DNA from: Takakia lepidozioides
Taxonomy: Eukaryota; Streptophyta; Takakiopsida; Takakiales; Takakiaceae
Reading direction: 5' to 3'
Length of the DNA stretch: 64,000 bases
Assembly (NCBI GenBank): GCA_030704615.1
Contig: CM060733.1
Location: 52,080,001 to 52,144,000, forward strand
The position numbers and the translations under genes were made by a program. Below the pieces are notes generated by a model. It had not been told where the DNA came from, did not search any database, and saw nothing but the letters and a program-made list of their open reading frames with translations. Position 1 is the first letter of the stretch. Each line of letters starts with the position of its first letter. Shown piece after piece: positions 34,701 to 45,205 of the stretch.

Positions 34701-35290
34701 AGGTGAAGCCCTCGCAGAATTTCAAGAATAGATCGAACTGCGGTGCTCGTGCTAGGAATATGACTCCCTCCTCCACTGACGTCCATTGAGGACTTGCCTG
34801 ATCTCCAGGACGACCTCGGAACTTCCATGACCTCGTCTGAGTTGGACAGGTTGTGAACAACCCGGTTCTCGGTCGTCTTCATGGATGGGTTCGGCTCTGG
34901 ATTTACTTCGTTGCGGACTTCTCTCTTTGAGGTAGCCACTCTTTGATTCGCGGATTGTTTCGTGGAAGGCGCCAGGATAGAAGGTGCATTTGGCGGGCAA
35001 ATGAAGTCCCCAACAGCCCTGTATATGACGCTGTCCGATGGTGGAACTCGCCATTCCCTGCCATCGCCGAAATCATCGTGGAGCACAACAATACTCTCGA
35101 CAACAAGGCCGTTAGAGTCCTTCCTTTCCTCCTCCAAAAAAACCAACCCCGTTTTCAGGTGGTATCGAACGCACAGATATTTCTCCATCACCCGGCAGAT
35201 GTCCCCTCTGCACGGAAATGAAGCTCTATGCTCGTGAGGAGGGCAGTACACTGTAGCGCTCGGGTTTTCCGCCATGGGAGATGTGCACAC
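31706..35290 (-). pseudogene. MULE-type transposase with SWIM finger (E1 copy)
   Basis: N-terminal part from 35290 (MCTSPMAENPS...) reaches DMDRKHDGHPWCVTKT and a zinc-binding region: CFSPTC, FKCAHC, then HRFPDLTRACIHVGSHCH, like WRKY-GCM1 fingers of MULE transposases. The DDE-type core is at 34251-33211 (YDYIHGSRFPGQG, FVFKMSTCGPGSGVELVDRM, MLMTIAICEMKGED, GFMADNAQTNW, KERSCGFHFLQSL). After an 86-nt intron (33125-33210) the C-terminal part has the SWIM finger CNCTDF...PCKH at 31829-31894 and ends at 31706. Frameshifts near 34480 and 34230 break the N-terminal third. The core and SWIM exons are open. The protein would bind the ends and move the element. Confidence 0.82.
33125..33210 (-). other. 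Intron in the transposase gene
   Basis: GGGAG|GTGAGTTG ... CTTGTGCAG|GAAATG, 86 nt. An intron with the same place in the protein is present in E2 (56985-57074). Confidence 0.75.
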
Positions 35291-35539
35291 AAGACTGCCA
35301 TGATGGCGTGCAGGGAAGCTCCCTGGTAGAAGGGGGATGCAGCGATGGGAATGAATGCGATGCCGATTTGTCCGAGCGACGAAGCCTAATCCAAATCCAG
35401 GGAGCCAACTATCTCAAAAATCCACAGTCAAAGTGTTAATGAACCTTGTCTCCGGAATGCGGCCCCTGGTCTTTGCGCAATAACTGCCAACGGTATGCAG
35501 TCAGAAAGTGGGGGGCCGTCCGGATGATGACGGCTGAAG

Positions 35540-36990
35540 GGGAGAAGCCGGCACCGTGCCGTCACATTACTACCCCCAAATGGAAATTCGGCACCCAATA
35601 TCCAACAGGGGAAGCCCGGATGAAGTTGCCTCGGGCGCAGAGGCCGGCGCGTGTGCGACAGAGAACATCCCCTGGAAGGAGATTCGGCGCCAAATTTCCA
35701 TCCGGGCCCCCCCAAAGGAAGTCGTGTCGGGGGGTCAGGCCGAAAACTGGCCGGCATAAAAACATCCCCAGATGGAAAAACGGCGCCGAATTTCCATCCG
35801 GGGCGGTTCGGATGCACTCGGGGAGGGGGAGAGCCGGCACTTGGCCGTCACATTTCAACCCCCGGACGGAAATTCGGCACCGAATATCGAACAGGGGACG
35901 CCCGGATGAAGTCGCCTCGGGCGTAGAGGTCGGCACGTGTTCGACAGAGAGCATCCCCTGGATGGAGATTCGGCGCCGAATTTCCATCCGGGCCCTCCCA
36001 AAGGAACTCGTGTCGGGGGGTCAGACCGAAAACTGGCCGACATAAAAACCTCCCCAGATGGGAAAACGGCGCCGAATTTCAATCCGGGGCCGTTCCAATG
36101 CAGTCGGGGAGGGGGGAGAGGTCGGCACCTGGCCGTCATATTTCAACCCCCGGACGGAAATTCGGCACCGAATATCCAACAGAGTGGCGGAGAGGCCGGC
36201 ACCTCTCCGACAGAGACCATCCCCCGGATGGAAATTCGGCGCCGGATTTCCATCCAGCAGGTAAGTGCAATCCCGGATGGATGGAAATCCGGCGCCGCAT
36301 TTCCATCCTGCAGTAATTCGAATTCCCGATGGATGAAATCCGGCGCCGAATTTCCATCCAGCAGGTAAGTGGAATCCCGGATGGATGGAAATCCGGCGCC
36401 GAATTTCCATCCTGCAGGTATTCGAATCCCGAATGGATGGAAATTCGGCGCCGAATTTTTGGGGCAGGTAATTCAAACAGGTTTAATTCCTAATTACCTG
36501 CACGAAGGGGAAACCTCGCTCGGCGCCGAAATCCATTTACCTGCTGAAGGCTGCGGCATTGCCCCGGATGGAAATTGCTTTTACTGCTGGATGGAAATTC
36601 GGCGCGGCGCCCGCGCCGGATTTCCATCCATCCGGGTTACCGGAAATTGGCGTTCGGCGCCGGATTTCCATCCAGAATTACCTGCGGAAATTACCTGGAA
36701 ATCGGCGCCGGATTTCCATCCACGCGAATTATGAGGGAAATTTCCTACCTGCGCGGATGGAAAGCGCCGGATTTCCATCCCGCTTCGAATTACCTGCTTC
36801 CTACCTGCGCGGATGGAAATCGGCGCCGGATTTCCATCCGCGCTTCCGAATTACCTGCGTGAGGGAAATTTCCAGCGCCGGCGGATGGAAATTCGGCGCG
36901 GATTTCCATCCTGCTGCGCTCCGAATTACCTGCAGGATGGAAATCCGGCGCCGGAATTCCATCGTGCAGCGCTCCGAATTACCTCTACGT
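35540..36990. repeat. GGCGCC palindrome array between the two E1 genes
   Basis: About twenty units of GGATGGAAATTCGGCGCC followed by its inverted half, some decayed to GGCACC or shortened. 35540-36190 is also a tandem repeat with a period of about 287 bp (marker GGAAATTCGGCAC at 35582, 35868, 36156). It occupies the shared upstream region of the divergent genes, so it may act in regulation or as a recombination or binding platform. Confidence 0.88.
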
Positions 36991-36999
36991 TGGAAATTC

Positions 37000-37905
37000 C
37001 GGTTTACGTCGATTTTCATCCGACATGGAGGGCTTCATCCGACATTTAATTGCGCAGTTGGGCAATAAATGTCGACCGCCGTCGGTTTATTCGGGCTGGC
37101 GACGCATGGCTTCCTGGACACGTACCCTAAATCTCATGCTAACTTGGCTTAACATGTATTCCAGGCATGTACCCCAAAAAGGAGATCTTTTTGGCTGGGA
37201 CTTATGCCGCCTGAAGGGCGTGGCTCTCCTGAGAGAGACCTCACATCCAGACCGCGGCGGAAGTTGAAAGCTCTGTACTACGGACGACGGCCAATCTCTC
37301 GCATGGCCAAACTGAAGCTCCAGCAGGAGATTCCAGTGTCTTGCTCACAACCTGCGCCAACTGAAGCCGAGTACTCTCAGGCAAGCCACTTCTGCTTTCG
37401 GTTTGTTCGATTTCTTTTTTGCTTTCGCTTTGTTACCTCGCTTTGTTTTGCATCTTCATCCTGGCTTGCTGTATGAGTGAACTTTAGATAGTTGAGTGAA
37501 CCTTAGATTGTTTGCAATGCGTGTGCAAATCCGGCAGCTCTGGAGAAGGCTGCTTGTGCATGTCATTCTTAGGCAATGGTTGCATTTGTTTTCATTGTTG
37601 TTGCATGGCTCTCCATACTTCCTAAACTTGTTATGTTTTCATTTTTGCTACATGATTGTTGCTATGGTGGTTGCGCTGCTCGTTGCGATGCTGTTTTTGC
37701 ACCGATGTTGGTTTTCACGATTTTTGTCAATGACAGAGTGACGACGAGCCCGGCACGCTGGTGGTATCATCGACAGCTCCAACTCATCGCATGTTTGAAT
37801 CGCCCAACTTGGGGCGAGAGGGCAAACTTAAACCTTTTGTTGGTGGACGGGAGGACTTGCAACGAGAGTACGAGAGTAGGCATTGGGGAGGTTGGTGCAG
37901 GCGGC
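37000..37905 (+). other. Upstream region of the E1 ParB-methylase gene
   Basis: No palindromes here. T-rich stretches (37400-37740) and a 5'-UTR-like texture precede the probable coding start. A TATA box could not be chosen with confidence. Confidence 0.35.
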
Positions 37906-40365
37906 ATGGCAGGTGAAGGGCGTGAGGACATGAGGACAGCAGATCCGGCAATGGAGGTTGTTCATGCACATGCAGTAGGGCCCGCCCACGCAAAGAAAAA
38001 GAAGAAAGCTAAGCACATGCAATCCCCGGCGAGAGAGCAGTCACGGGCTGCGGAGGGGGGAGTGAGCAGTGCGCGCGAGGGTCAGTTCGCCTCAATCAAA
38101 GGTGGTCGTCCTGGAGGGCTCCCCTGCTGCTAGCCCTAGTAAGAAACAGAAAGCCCGTGAGAGGGAAGAGGGCAAAAGAACAGACGAGACAGAATGCTAG
38201 CCAGGAGGAAAGAGAAAAGGCAGCTGAAGAGGCCAGGGGTGCCCAAATGACAGATGCCAATGTAAGCGAGGGACCACAGAGACGGTGGATCCCTACAAGA
38301 CACCACAGAGACAGCACACCGGTTAGACCATCGCGGGCAAGAGCAGCCCCCGCAATTACCCATACGGTGGAGAGTGGAGGAGAGGAAAGAACACCTGAAA
38401 GAGCACGGATTGTGCAAGTTCGAGGTGAAGCCAGGGAGAGGGCAGTAGAGACGAGAGAGTGCTGGAGGTGGTTTCGCAGGTGGCTGACCCTGTTGAGGAG
38501 GACGACATGGAGTTTCTGACCAGGATGACATCCTCCCGGACATCCCCAGGCCCCAAACCCGGAGCATACAGGCTGGATTTGGCGGTCCTGGTGGCTGCCG
38601 GAAAACCCCTCTGCAGCAGACGTCATGTCTGAGGCGGATATGAAGTTGGCCGCTGCCAAGATGTTGGAGGCAACCACAGCAACATTGGCAGGGTGCTGGG
38701 GGGCATGGTGTACCCGGCCAAGCTTCGAATTCCCCTTTGCCGCTTGGTGTCATTGCAGGTGGTGAGACCTGCCCTCCCAGGCGATATCGACAAGCTGAAA
38801 TTCTCTTTCCGGGATGGATATCGAATGGGGTCTGCCGCTTTTACGTTTCCATTGAGAACGACCACGGAGCTTCCCGTGCCCACACTTCCGATGAGGTGGA
38901 CAAATGGGGTCCCCATTGGCAAACGCGAAATGAGGAGTTCGAGAGATCGATTGCTAGTGATCCTCTTTTCCAGCACATGTCCGGTAAGATGTTCTACGTG
39001 TGGGACGGCAATCATCGCCTCCTGGCATGGATGGAGCACATTGCCCAAGCCCACCCCAACGATCTCGATTGGCATTCGCCGTCGATTGTGTTGTGCTGAA
39101 GGTTGCGGGGCCCAAAGATCGCAGTCTTCTCAAAGCTGCAATGGCCGACATCAACTCGTAAGCTACAACCCCTCTCGCTTTTGGACTTTGAATTTGGAAG
39201 TCATTTCATTGCGAATCCTCATATATGATGAAAATTCCCATTTCAGTATTGTTTGATGGAAATGTGGCACTGCAGGGTGACTGAGAATGCCTTCATTGCC
39301 ACCAACTTGTCCCATATGCTCTTCCGAGTGAAGGATGTCGGGAAGCAGGGGGTGCAAGAGTTTGCCAATTCCCTCAGTGCCGACCTCCTGCGCAAGTCGG
39401 AGGCAAAGGCAGACAGAACCGTATAGGCTGAGCGTCGACGCCATGGTGGACTACATATTTCGGGTAAAGCTCCTGACAGTTTTGTTGAGCTAATCTCTCC
39501 TCCCCCAATAGAAGAAATTGTGTTGAGCAGGATCTCTAATCTTATGTGCGCATTTTGACAGACGAAAATACAGCAGGATTTGGCACATGCGCGGAGGTTC
39601 TACATGGAGTCAGAGGAGAAGAATCCAACCCTCCCGGAACTCGAATCGTATGTCAAAGCTGCGGAGGTGAGGGCCCGCATAAAGTACAAGTCGCGGATGG
39701 TAAAGTACGTGGCCATAGCTGATCCCGCCCTTGGTGCCGACTTTCTGGTGGAGGTGGGGAAGCACTACTCTCGCGCTCTGAAGCCCACGATGACATTGGA
39801 GAAGCTCCATCGTCTAGCCACATCCTGTGTGGATGCAACAGAAAAGGTGATACATTCTTAACCAAATTGTGGTGGCAACAACTCCTTTTTGGTGTTTGGC
39901 GCTTACGAATATGCTGGGTGGTTGGACAGACCCGGTGGCTCCAAATCTGGAATGGTTCCCAAAGTACCAGGGACATGTGGAGCTTCCCCAAACCGGACAA
40001 ACTCTCTGACCCCACATTCGACATGTGGATGAACCGCATGACATGGTGGTTTCAGGTACTTCCCCACGCTTCGTTTGGGGCTTCTACTCTAGTAGGGGGT
40101 GGATTCATTGTATTTTTTGAGGAAAGCGATCTGATGGACAATCTCCACAGGTGACGACGAATGCGCAAGAGCAGCTGGACACACAAGCACATCAGTTCAA
40201 GATGGAGATATCTCCTGCAGCAGAGAGCCTACGTGACTATGTGACGAGGTACTTTCTGCTCTACAAAACCAACCTATTCTTTCGGGAGATAGCAGATGCT
40301 CGCCGGAGCCACGAGTTCACCGACCAGCCGAACGCGGACAAAGCAGCAATGCGCCTTCTGTACAG
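37906..40365 (+). pseudogene. ParB/Srx-like module of the ParB-methylase gene (E1)
   Basis: A likely start is MAGEGREDMRTADP, followed by a Lys-rich tract (AKKKKKAKH). The ParB-like domain lies at 38690-39150: AKLRIPLCRLVSL, VVRPALPGDIDKLK, SFRDGY, then KMFYVWDGNHRLLAWMEHI (VWDGNHRLLAWM at 38998-39033). ParB proteins share the order IPL...I...RP...I..LK.S...G...DG.HR..A. The helical region that follows (TKIQQDLAHARRFYMESEEK, KLHRLATSCVD, DYVTRYFLLYKTNLFF) is also conserved in E2. Frameshifts occur near 38843 and 39085. The last exon of this half ends at 40365 (LLYR|GTACAT). Catalysis by ParB folds varies (CTPase, nuclease, sulfiredoxin), so the reaction is not predicted. Confidence 0.7.
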
Positions 40366-41116
40366 GTACATACGCGCTGCCTTTCTTTCAAGTCCTGGCA
40401 TTTCAGGATGTTAGAGGCCTCAAGTGGTGTTAGGGAAAATGGCGCCGAATTTCCAGTCAGGGCTCCGAAAATGGCTAAGTCCCTAGACTGGCTGGCCCGG
40501 AACTGGAAATTCGGCGCCATTTTCCAGTTCCAGGCCCTATTGCCGTTCAAGCCAAAGTCCCTGGCCCTGGAAATTCGGCGTTCCAGTTTCCTATTGCCGT
40601 TCAGGGAGCTAAGTCCCTAGAGAACTGGAAATTCGGCGCCTTCCAGAGGCCCTATTGCCGTTCAGGGCCATTTTCGGCTAAGTCCCTAGGTGGCTGGCCC
40701 GGAACTGGAAATTCGGCGTTCCAGTTCTAGGCCCTATTGCCGGGACTTAGCCATTTGCTAAGTCCCTATGGCTGGCCCTGGAAATTCGGCGGGCCTAGAC
40801 TTAGCCATTTTCGGGCTAAGTCCCTAGGCTGGCCCGGAACTGGAAATTCGGCGCCATTTCCAGTTCTAGGCCCTATTGCCGTTCAGGGACTTAGCCATTT
40901 TCGGGCTAAGTCCCTAGGGTGGCTGGCCCTGAACTGGAAATTCGGCGCCATTTTCCAGTTCTAGGCCCTATTGCCCAGGGACTTAGCCATTTTCGGGCTA
41001 AGTCCTAGGGTGGCTGGGAACTGGAAATTCGGCGAGGCCTAGGGACTTAGCCATTTTTTTTTCACCCCTTATTCGGCGAGGGTCCCATTTCGGACCTCAG
41101 TTTTTCATGAATGCAG
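40366..41116 (+). repeat. Intron of the E1 methylase gene filled with GGCGCC palindromes
   Basis: The exon ends TACAG|GTACAT and the next begins ATGCAG|GTACTG, giving a 751-nt intron. Nearly all of it (40430-41090) is an array of CTGGAAATTCGGCGCC units and GGGACTTAGCCATTTTCGGG spacers, at least nine units. In E4 and E2 the same acceptor (AG|GTA before Y-x-x-F/I) is kept. Confidence 0.8.
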
Positions 41117-42803
41117 GTACTGTAAGTTCTTTTGGAGAAAGGTCATCTGTCTTTCGAGCCACCATTCTTCCTGGCATGGAGGAAACCCTGGGGCTGACTC
41201 CATGTACACTGACGATATTGTGAAGGAGTGGCATCTGGAACATTTGCGTGATTGCCCTTGGTATGTGGACCTTCCGCCCGGCTCGCTCGACCCATCCGAG
41301 TTTCAATTGAAGCTGGATGCTGAATTCCGACGAAACCGGGCTCCGCTGCCTCCGTTGGGTGCAAAAGAGGCAAAAGCGCTTGCGAACTCCAGGAAAGCGG
41401 CAGAGCTTGCTCAGGCAGGAATTCAGGAGAAATTGCATGAGAAGAGTAAAGGTCAAAGGAAAAGGACAAGGAAACAGGTGACTGCAGTACACCCCAAAAA
41501 GAAGAAAACCATCGGGGCATCGGAGGAGGCGCAGGAGGGGACCCAAGAGAGTGACTCCGACGCCGATTTTGTTCAAGGTCCTGCGACTGCTGTTGCTCCT
41601 ACCCAGTCACCGGTCGTCCGGGTTCCCAAGTCAGTTCGGAGTGGGACTGGCTCTGCCAAGAAGTTGGCATTTGAGGGCGAGCCTACACGGCGGTATTCGG
41701 CGGTGACGTTTACGCACAGGCCAAAGCTAGAACCTCCAACCATCATCCAATGCGTCAATGAGAGCTTCCTTGACGCTCTCGCTGCCAGGGCGAAGAAGGT
41801 GGCACACAACAAGTCTCTGGCGGAGCAGAAGGGGAAAGCCAAGAAGAGGGCTGGCGGTACAGAGCCTAAAGACACCCCTGGTTTGAAGCCATGATGGAAT
41901 TCTTCACGGCTGTGAGCACGAATTGCAAGAGCACTGGGGGGGGGTTGAGGTGGAGAGAGCTTGCGACATGATTCTCCTCGACATTCCAGATGGGGAGCTG
42001 CTGGAGGGCCTGGATGGTGTGCCCACCTGGAACAGGTTTACTGAGGACTACTGGAAAGCCGGGTTTGGGCTGGCGGGGATGCTTCTGGATGACGGTGGAT
42101 GTGTGGTTGTCCTTGCCACGAGAGGGAAGACCACAGAGAATGCGGTGGCAAGGTGGACACCGAAAAGTGTCACCCCGGTCCTCCTCAGAAAATGGTTCTG
42201 CATCAGTACGCAGGGGTTGCGAACAGAGGGCCAAAGTGTAAGTTATCAATCTATTGCATTCACTTCATATTGTGGTGTATGTTAAGTAGACCCTGGATTG
42301 ATCCCTTCTTTGTTGGATGTGCAGACATTGGTGTTTGAGGCATATTGCTTTGTGAAGAGAGGGTCTACGTTCAAATTCCGCAACGACGGTCGTCTTGTTG
42401 ATGCCGCTGTGGACCCTGTAACCTACGATGTCCTCTACAACTATGTGCCCCACTCTAGTATGCCGAAGGACACAAAGACAGGCAAACCGTGGCGGTACAG
42501 CCGGACCCGGAGCCCTGCTTTCATCCAAACCCTCATGGAGACGTGCTCGGATGTCCAAGGGCGGATTCTGGACCTCACATGCGGCACGGGTAAGCCTTCA
42601 CGTGCTCAGTTTGTCCCCTGGCCCATTGCAATTGCATGCCGCAAGCTATTAACCGCCCGCTTTGTTCCTCAGGTGCTTCAATGTGGGCAGGGACGTTGTC
42701 CGACAGGCATGTGTTCGCCTTCGAGCCAGATACTGCCCTCCACAACTCGGAACTTGCAGCGGCTGAACGTCTGCCGAAAGAGGAAGAGGCATCCGGAGGA
42801 TGA
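41117..42803 (+). CDS. DNA-methyltransferase-like module of the ParB-methylase gene (E1)
   Basis: Exon from 41117: YCKFFWRKV, MYTDDIVKEWHLEHL, DCPWYVDLPPGS, a long Lys/Ala-rich linker, then ERACDMILLDIPDGE (DIPDG at 41980-41994), YWKAGFGLAGMLLDDGG and VVVLATRGK. A short intron ends at 42325. Then TLVFEAYCFVKRGSTFKF, VLYNYVPHSSMP, YSRTRSPAFIQTLMETCSD and ILDLTCGTG. An 83-nt intron (42590-42672) splits motif I, followed by ASMWAGTLSDRHVFAFEPD and a stop at 42801. Motif order IV to I is that of beta-class amino-methyltransferases, and CGTGAS matches the SAM-binding FxGxG loop. The catalytic motif is DIPD rather than (D/N/S)PP(Y/W). The 41880s contain a stop/frame change before the motif IV exon, so a further splice or a frameshift is needed. 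A later exon-like frame (42955-43314) may be an alternative 3' end. Confidence 0.68.
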
Positions 42804-43616
42804 GGAAAAATCCGAGAAGGAGCAGGGGGAGGAAGTTGGGATCGAGGCCGAGGAGCCCCCGGTTTACGAGTGAGTGGTGGCATTGTAAGTTGCCTCCAGA
42901 TTTTGTGAGGCACCTCCCTCCGCTCTCTTATTTCATTGAAAACCCTTTCTGGTTGTGCTGGTATTGACATTCTTCAAGTGGATTTGTTCTTACTGTAGGA
43001 TGCCAAGTACTGCCGGAGGGACGTCTACACCGGAGTTCATGGGCAGGAGGAACGTGCCTTTTTTTGCCAGGGGGGATTTCATGCCTAGTCCAGAAAGGGA
43101 GTACATCCTTCCTACTTATGCTGCCCGGCTTGCTTCGGTGTCCATTAGGAGGTGTCCGAACGTAGTCGTACAGCAGATTTTAGACGAGGCAAGCCTCAAG
43201 AAAATGAAGATGAGGGAGGAGGCAGCAGCTATTAGAGCCCGTCGGGCTCGTAGATTTGTGTTGGATTTGCTGAGGAAAGTGGGGGAGAAGACGCAGAAGA
43301 TTCCCAGGAGGTGAGGTGGACAGTCCCCCAAGGAGAGGACGGGATTTTTGAGAGGCATAGTGGAACTGATGCATCACAGAGCTCGGAGGATGAGGGGGAT
43401 GAGGGGGGGATGAGGAAGAAGGTGGGGCAAGTTCCTCGGAGGGTGTAGGAGAGTAGTGCCCATTCCGGCTATGACAGTTAGAACACACTTGTATAGACGT
43501 GGCTTGCCACAAAATTTGCAATAAAATGTTGCATTTCAAGTCCACTGGTGCCACATTCCAACTTCACATGACCCTATTTCCGTGCCTCCTAACCCTATTT
43601 CCGTGGACTCACAATG

Positions 43617-43677
43617 GTCTGCTCATGCTTTTTTTTTTTCCGCTCATGCTCATGCCGCTCATGAAATAGCAGCCCCC
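43617..43677 (-). repeat. Right terminal repeat of E1
   Basis: Read inward: GGGGGCTGCTATTTCATGAG, then ATGAGC units and A11. The outermost five bases differ from the left end. Confidence 0.82.
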
Positions 43678-43688
43678 GTGTAGAGGAG
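43678..43688 (+). repeat. Target-site duplication of E1, right
   Basis: Second copy of GTGTAGAGGAG. Confidence 0.88.
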
Positions 43689-44310
43689 CACTAGATGTGG
43701 TAGCTGGTATGGCATCCCCGTGCATAAGATTGTTGAAAACCTGGTGTGCAGCAGCACTAGATGTGGCAGCTGGTATGGCATCTCCCTGCATAAGATTGCG
43801 TCGTTTTCGCAACTTACCTCCAAGTGAGAAGGTAAAGTTGGGGCCGTATCGAGCTTGACCCTTTGCCAGCCCGTTGTTCCAATACAAGAACTTGATACTG
43901 TCCGACAGGCAGAAGCTCTCGAAAGCGCAAGAGAGACGGCGGCCTGGTGCTGATGGATTACCAAGGCGAGAAGAGATGTCCTGAGATGTCCTGACGTCGG
44001 ACAATATCAAGTTTTTCTGTATTGGAACAACGGCCTGACACCCGAAAGCGCAAGAGAGACGGCGGCTTAGCGCTGATGGACTACCAAGGCGAGAAGAGAT
44101 GTCCTCGTCAGCAGAGCAGAGAGCAGAGCAGGGATGGAGCAGTTCCGCCATGCCATAGGATGAGAAAGTATTCCTGGATTGCAGAAGCTGAGAAAGACAG
44201 TTAGTTGTGATATTTATAAAGCCATTCCATTCTTGGAATACTATCCATCGGTCAGAAAAAGCACTTACACTGTCCTGATCATTAAGTTTATGCCCACAGA
44301 TAGTTCTCAT
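43689..44310 (-). pseudogene. Dof-like ORF copy interrupted by E1
   Basis: The minus strand keeps CLSDSIKFLYWNNGLAKGQ, FTFSLGGKLRKRRN and MQGDAIPAAT, matching the finger and C-terminus of the 14079-15101 protein, but the third and fourth cysteines are deleted. It runs into the E1 target site. Its continuation (HQVSSP...LSAM) is on the other side of E1 at 30987-31019. Confidence 0.8.
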
Positions 44311-44620
44311 CTAACCATTACTTGGAGATGATAGAAAAATGTTGAAGCCCAAAGATCCAACAGAGAGTCATAGCAAAATGAATGTTTCATAATTGGGTAC
44401 CTGTTGGATGAATCGGCATCTTGGGGGTTTGAAGGGTTAGCAGCAGACTGGCGAGATCACAATAACTTCAGAATGTTGGCCTAACAGAGTTATCCACATT
44501 GAGCCTACATCCATTGACCCCATCTGGAAATCGGTAATCTCTCAGTCTGCTGACTTCTTTTTAGAGCAACCATCTTTGTTTCAAAAACCAACGATAGCTC
44601 TAAGCAGAAACTTTATATAA
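44110..44620 (+). repeat. Mosaic repeat block f, second copy
   Basis: Direct repeat of 19360-19840. Confidence 0.85.
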
Positions 44621-44830
44621 GGTCCAATCACTTGCAAAGGTTGTGCACATGTGATTTTCCTTAGGGTTTGATCTTTGGCATGCTAGTTACGAAGCCTTAC
44701 TCTGAATGAACAAGTACCCCCAACTATTTAAGGATTTAAAGCCTCCCTCTCCGGACAACTCGTCCATCATTCTTCTGTATAAGGGAAATCTCCAGGGACT
44801 CTTTTCCTCCTCACATACCTATCCCCACTG
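44620..44830 (-). repeat. Mosaic repeat block h, second copy
   Basis: Inverted copy of 22790-23005. Confidence 0.85.
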
Positions 44831-44844
44831 TTACAGCAGATTGA

Positions 44845-44960
44845 GAAGTTGTAAGAAGAAACACCACCTTTGATGACAACCAGGCGCTCCTGGCCTATCC
44901 GCCAGCACCGTCCAACAGCCTGTTCCTCAAGCTGCACCATCCCAACCCTCCTGCATCAGC
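44845..44960 (-). pseudogene. SNF2 helicase exon fragment (motif VI)
   Basis: 44863-44937 on the minus strand encodes VQLEEQAVGRCWRIGQERLV. This is helicase motif VI (E-x-QA-GR-x-R-x-GQ), with the arginine finger, of RAD5/SHPRH-type SNF2 ATPases. In an intact protein it follows motif V by about 30 residues, but here motif V is on other repeat copies. It supports the view that one SNF2-RING gene seeded the repeat family. Confidence 0.75.
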
Positions 44961-44989
44961 CTATGCAAGCATAATGAGAAGGCACTTCA

Positions 44990-45205
44990 AAACCACATAA
45001 ACCCTCCCTCAAGTTTGTTCCAAGATAATGTATTAGTTGTGAATGCAGGAGTCTGGATGACAGTGCAAGGTAGTTTATGCCCTACTTCTTGAATTCAGTT
45101 TTAAGCCATGTCATTGTCTGCATGAACTGGCTGAAGATGATCAGCACCTGCAAGTGTGGGGATGCACTGAGCACTTCAGTGTACTGGCACATGGTCTGCA
45201 AATCT
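44990..45205 (+). repeat. Mosaic repeat pieces right of the E1 locus
   Basis: 45030-45070 matches 11677-11720 (ATTAGTTGTGAATGCAGGAG). 45075-45205 is the inverted copy of 13800-13920. This is the last recognised mosaic piece before gypsy B. Confidence 0.75.

Larger units (their letters stand above)
31031..43677. mobile_element. Mutator-like element E1 with SWIM transposase and ParB-methylase genes
   Basis: This 12.6-kb element is bounded by an 11-bp duplication GTGTAGAGGAG (31020-31030, 43678-43688) and by inverted ends that share GCTATTTCATGAGC. The flanks join to a continuous Dof-like ORF sequence matching the uninterrupted paralogue at 14277-14337. Inside are a SWIM-type transposase (minus, 31706-35290) and a ParB-methylase gene (plus, 37906-42803), divergently transcribed from a palindrome-rich middle. 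Three arrays of GGCGCC palindromes lie near the left end, between the genes and in an intron of the methylase gene. The left end is nearly identical to that of E3. Confidence 0.92.

Noticed and set aside
32098-35237. Long plus-strand ORFs opposite the E1 transposase
   Set aside because: Shadows of the minus-strand exons; no domain and no conservation in E2.
35446-37068. Plus- and minus-strand ORFs of 90-200 codons in the GGCGCC array
   Set aside because: They arise because the palindrome unit lacks stops; the peptides are simple repeats of the DNA unit (WKFGAEFPS) on both strands.
38640-42803. Bacterial contamination or recent bacterial transfer of a ParB-methylase operon
   Set aside because: The gene has conserved GT-AG introns in three copies and sits inside plant-type transposons with target duplications.
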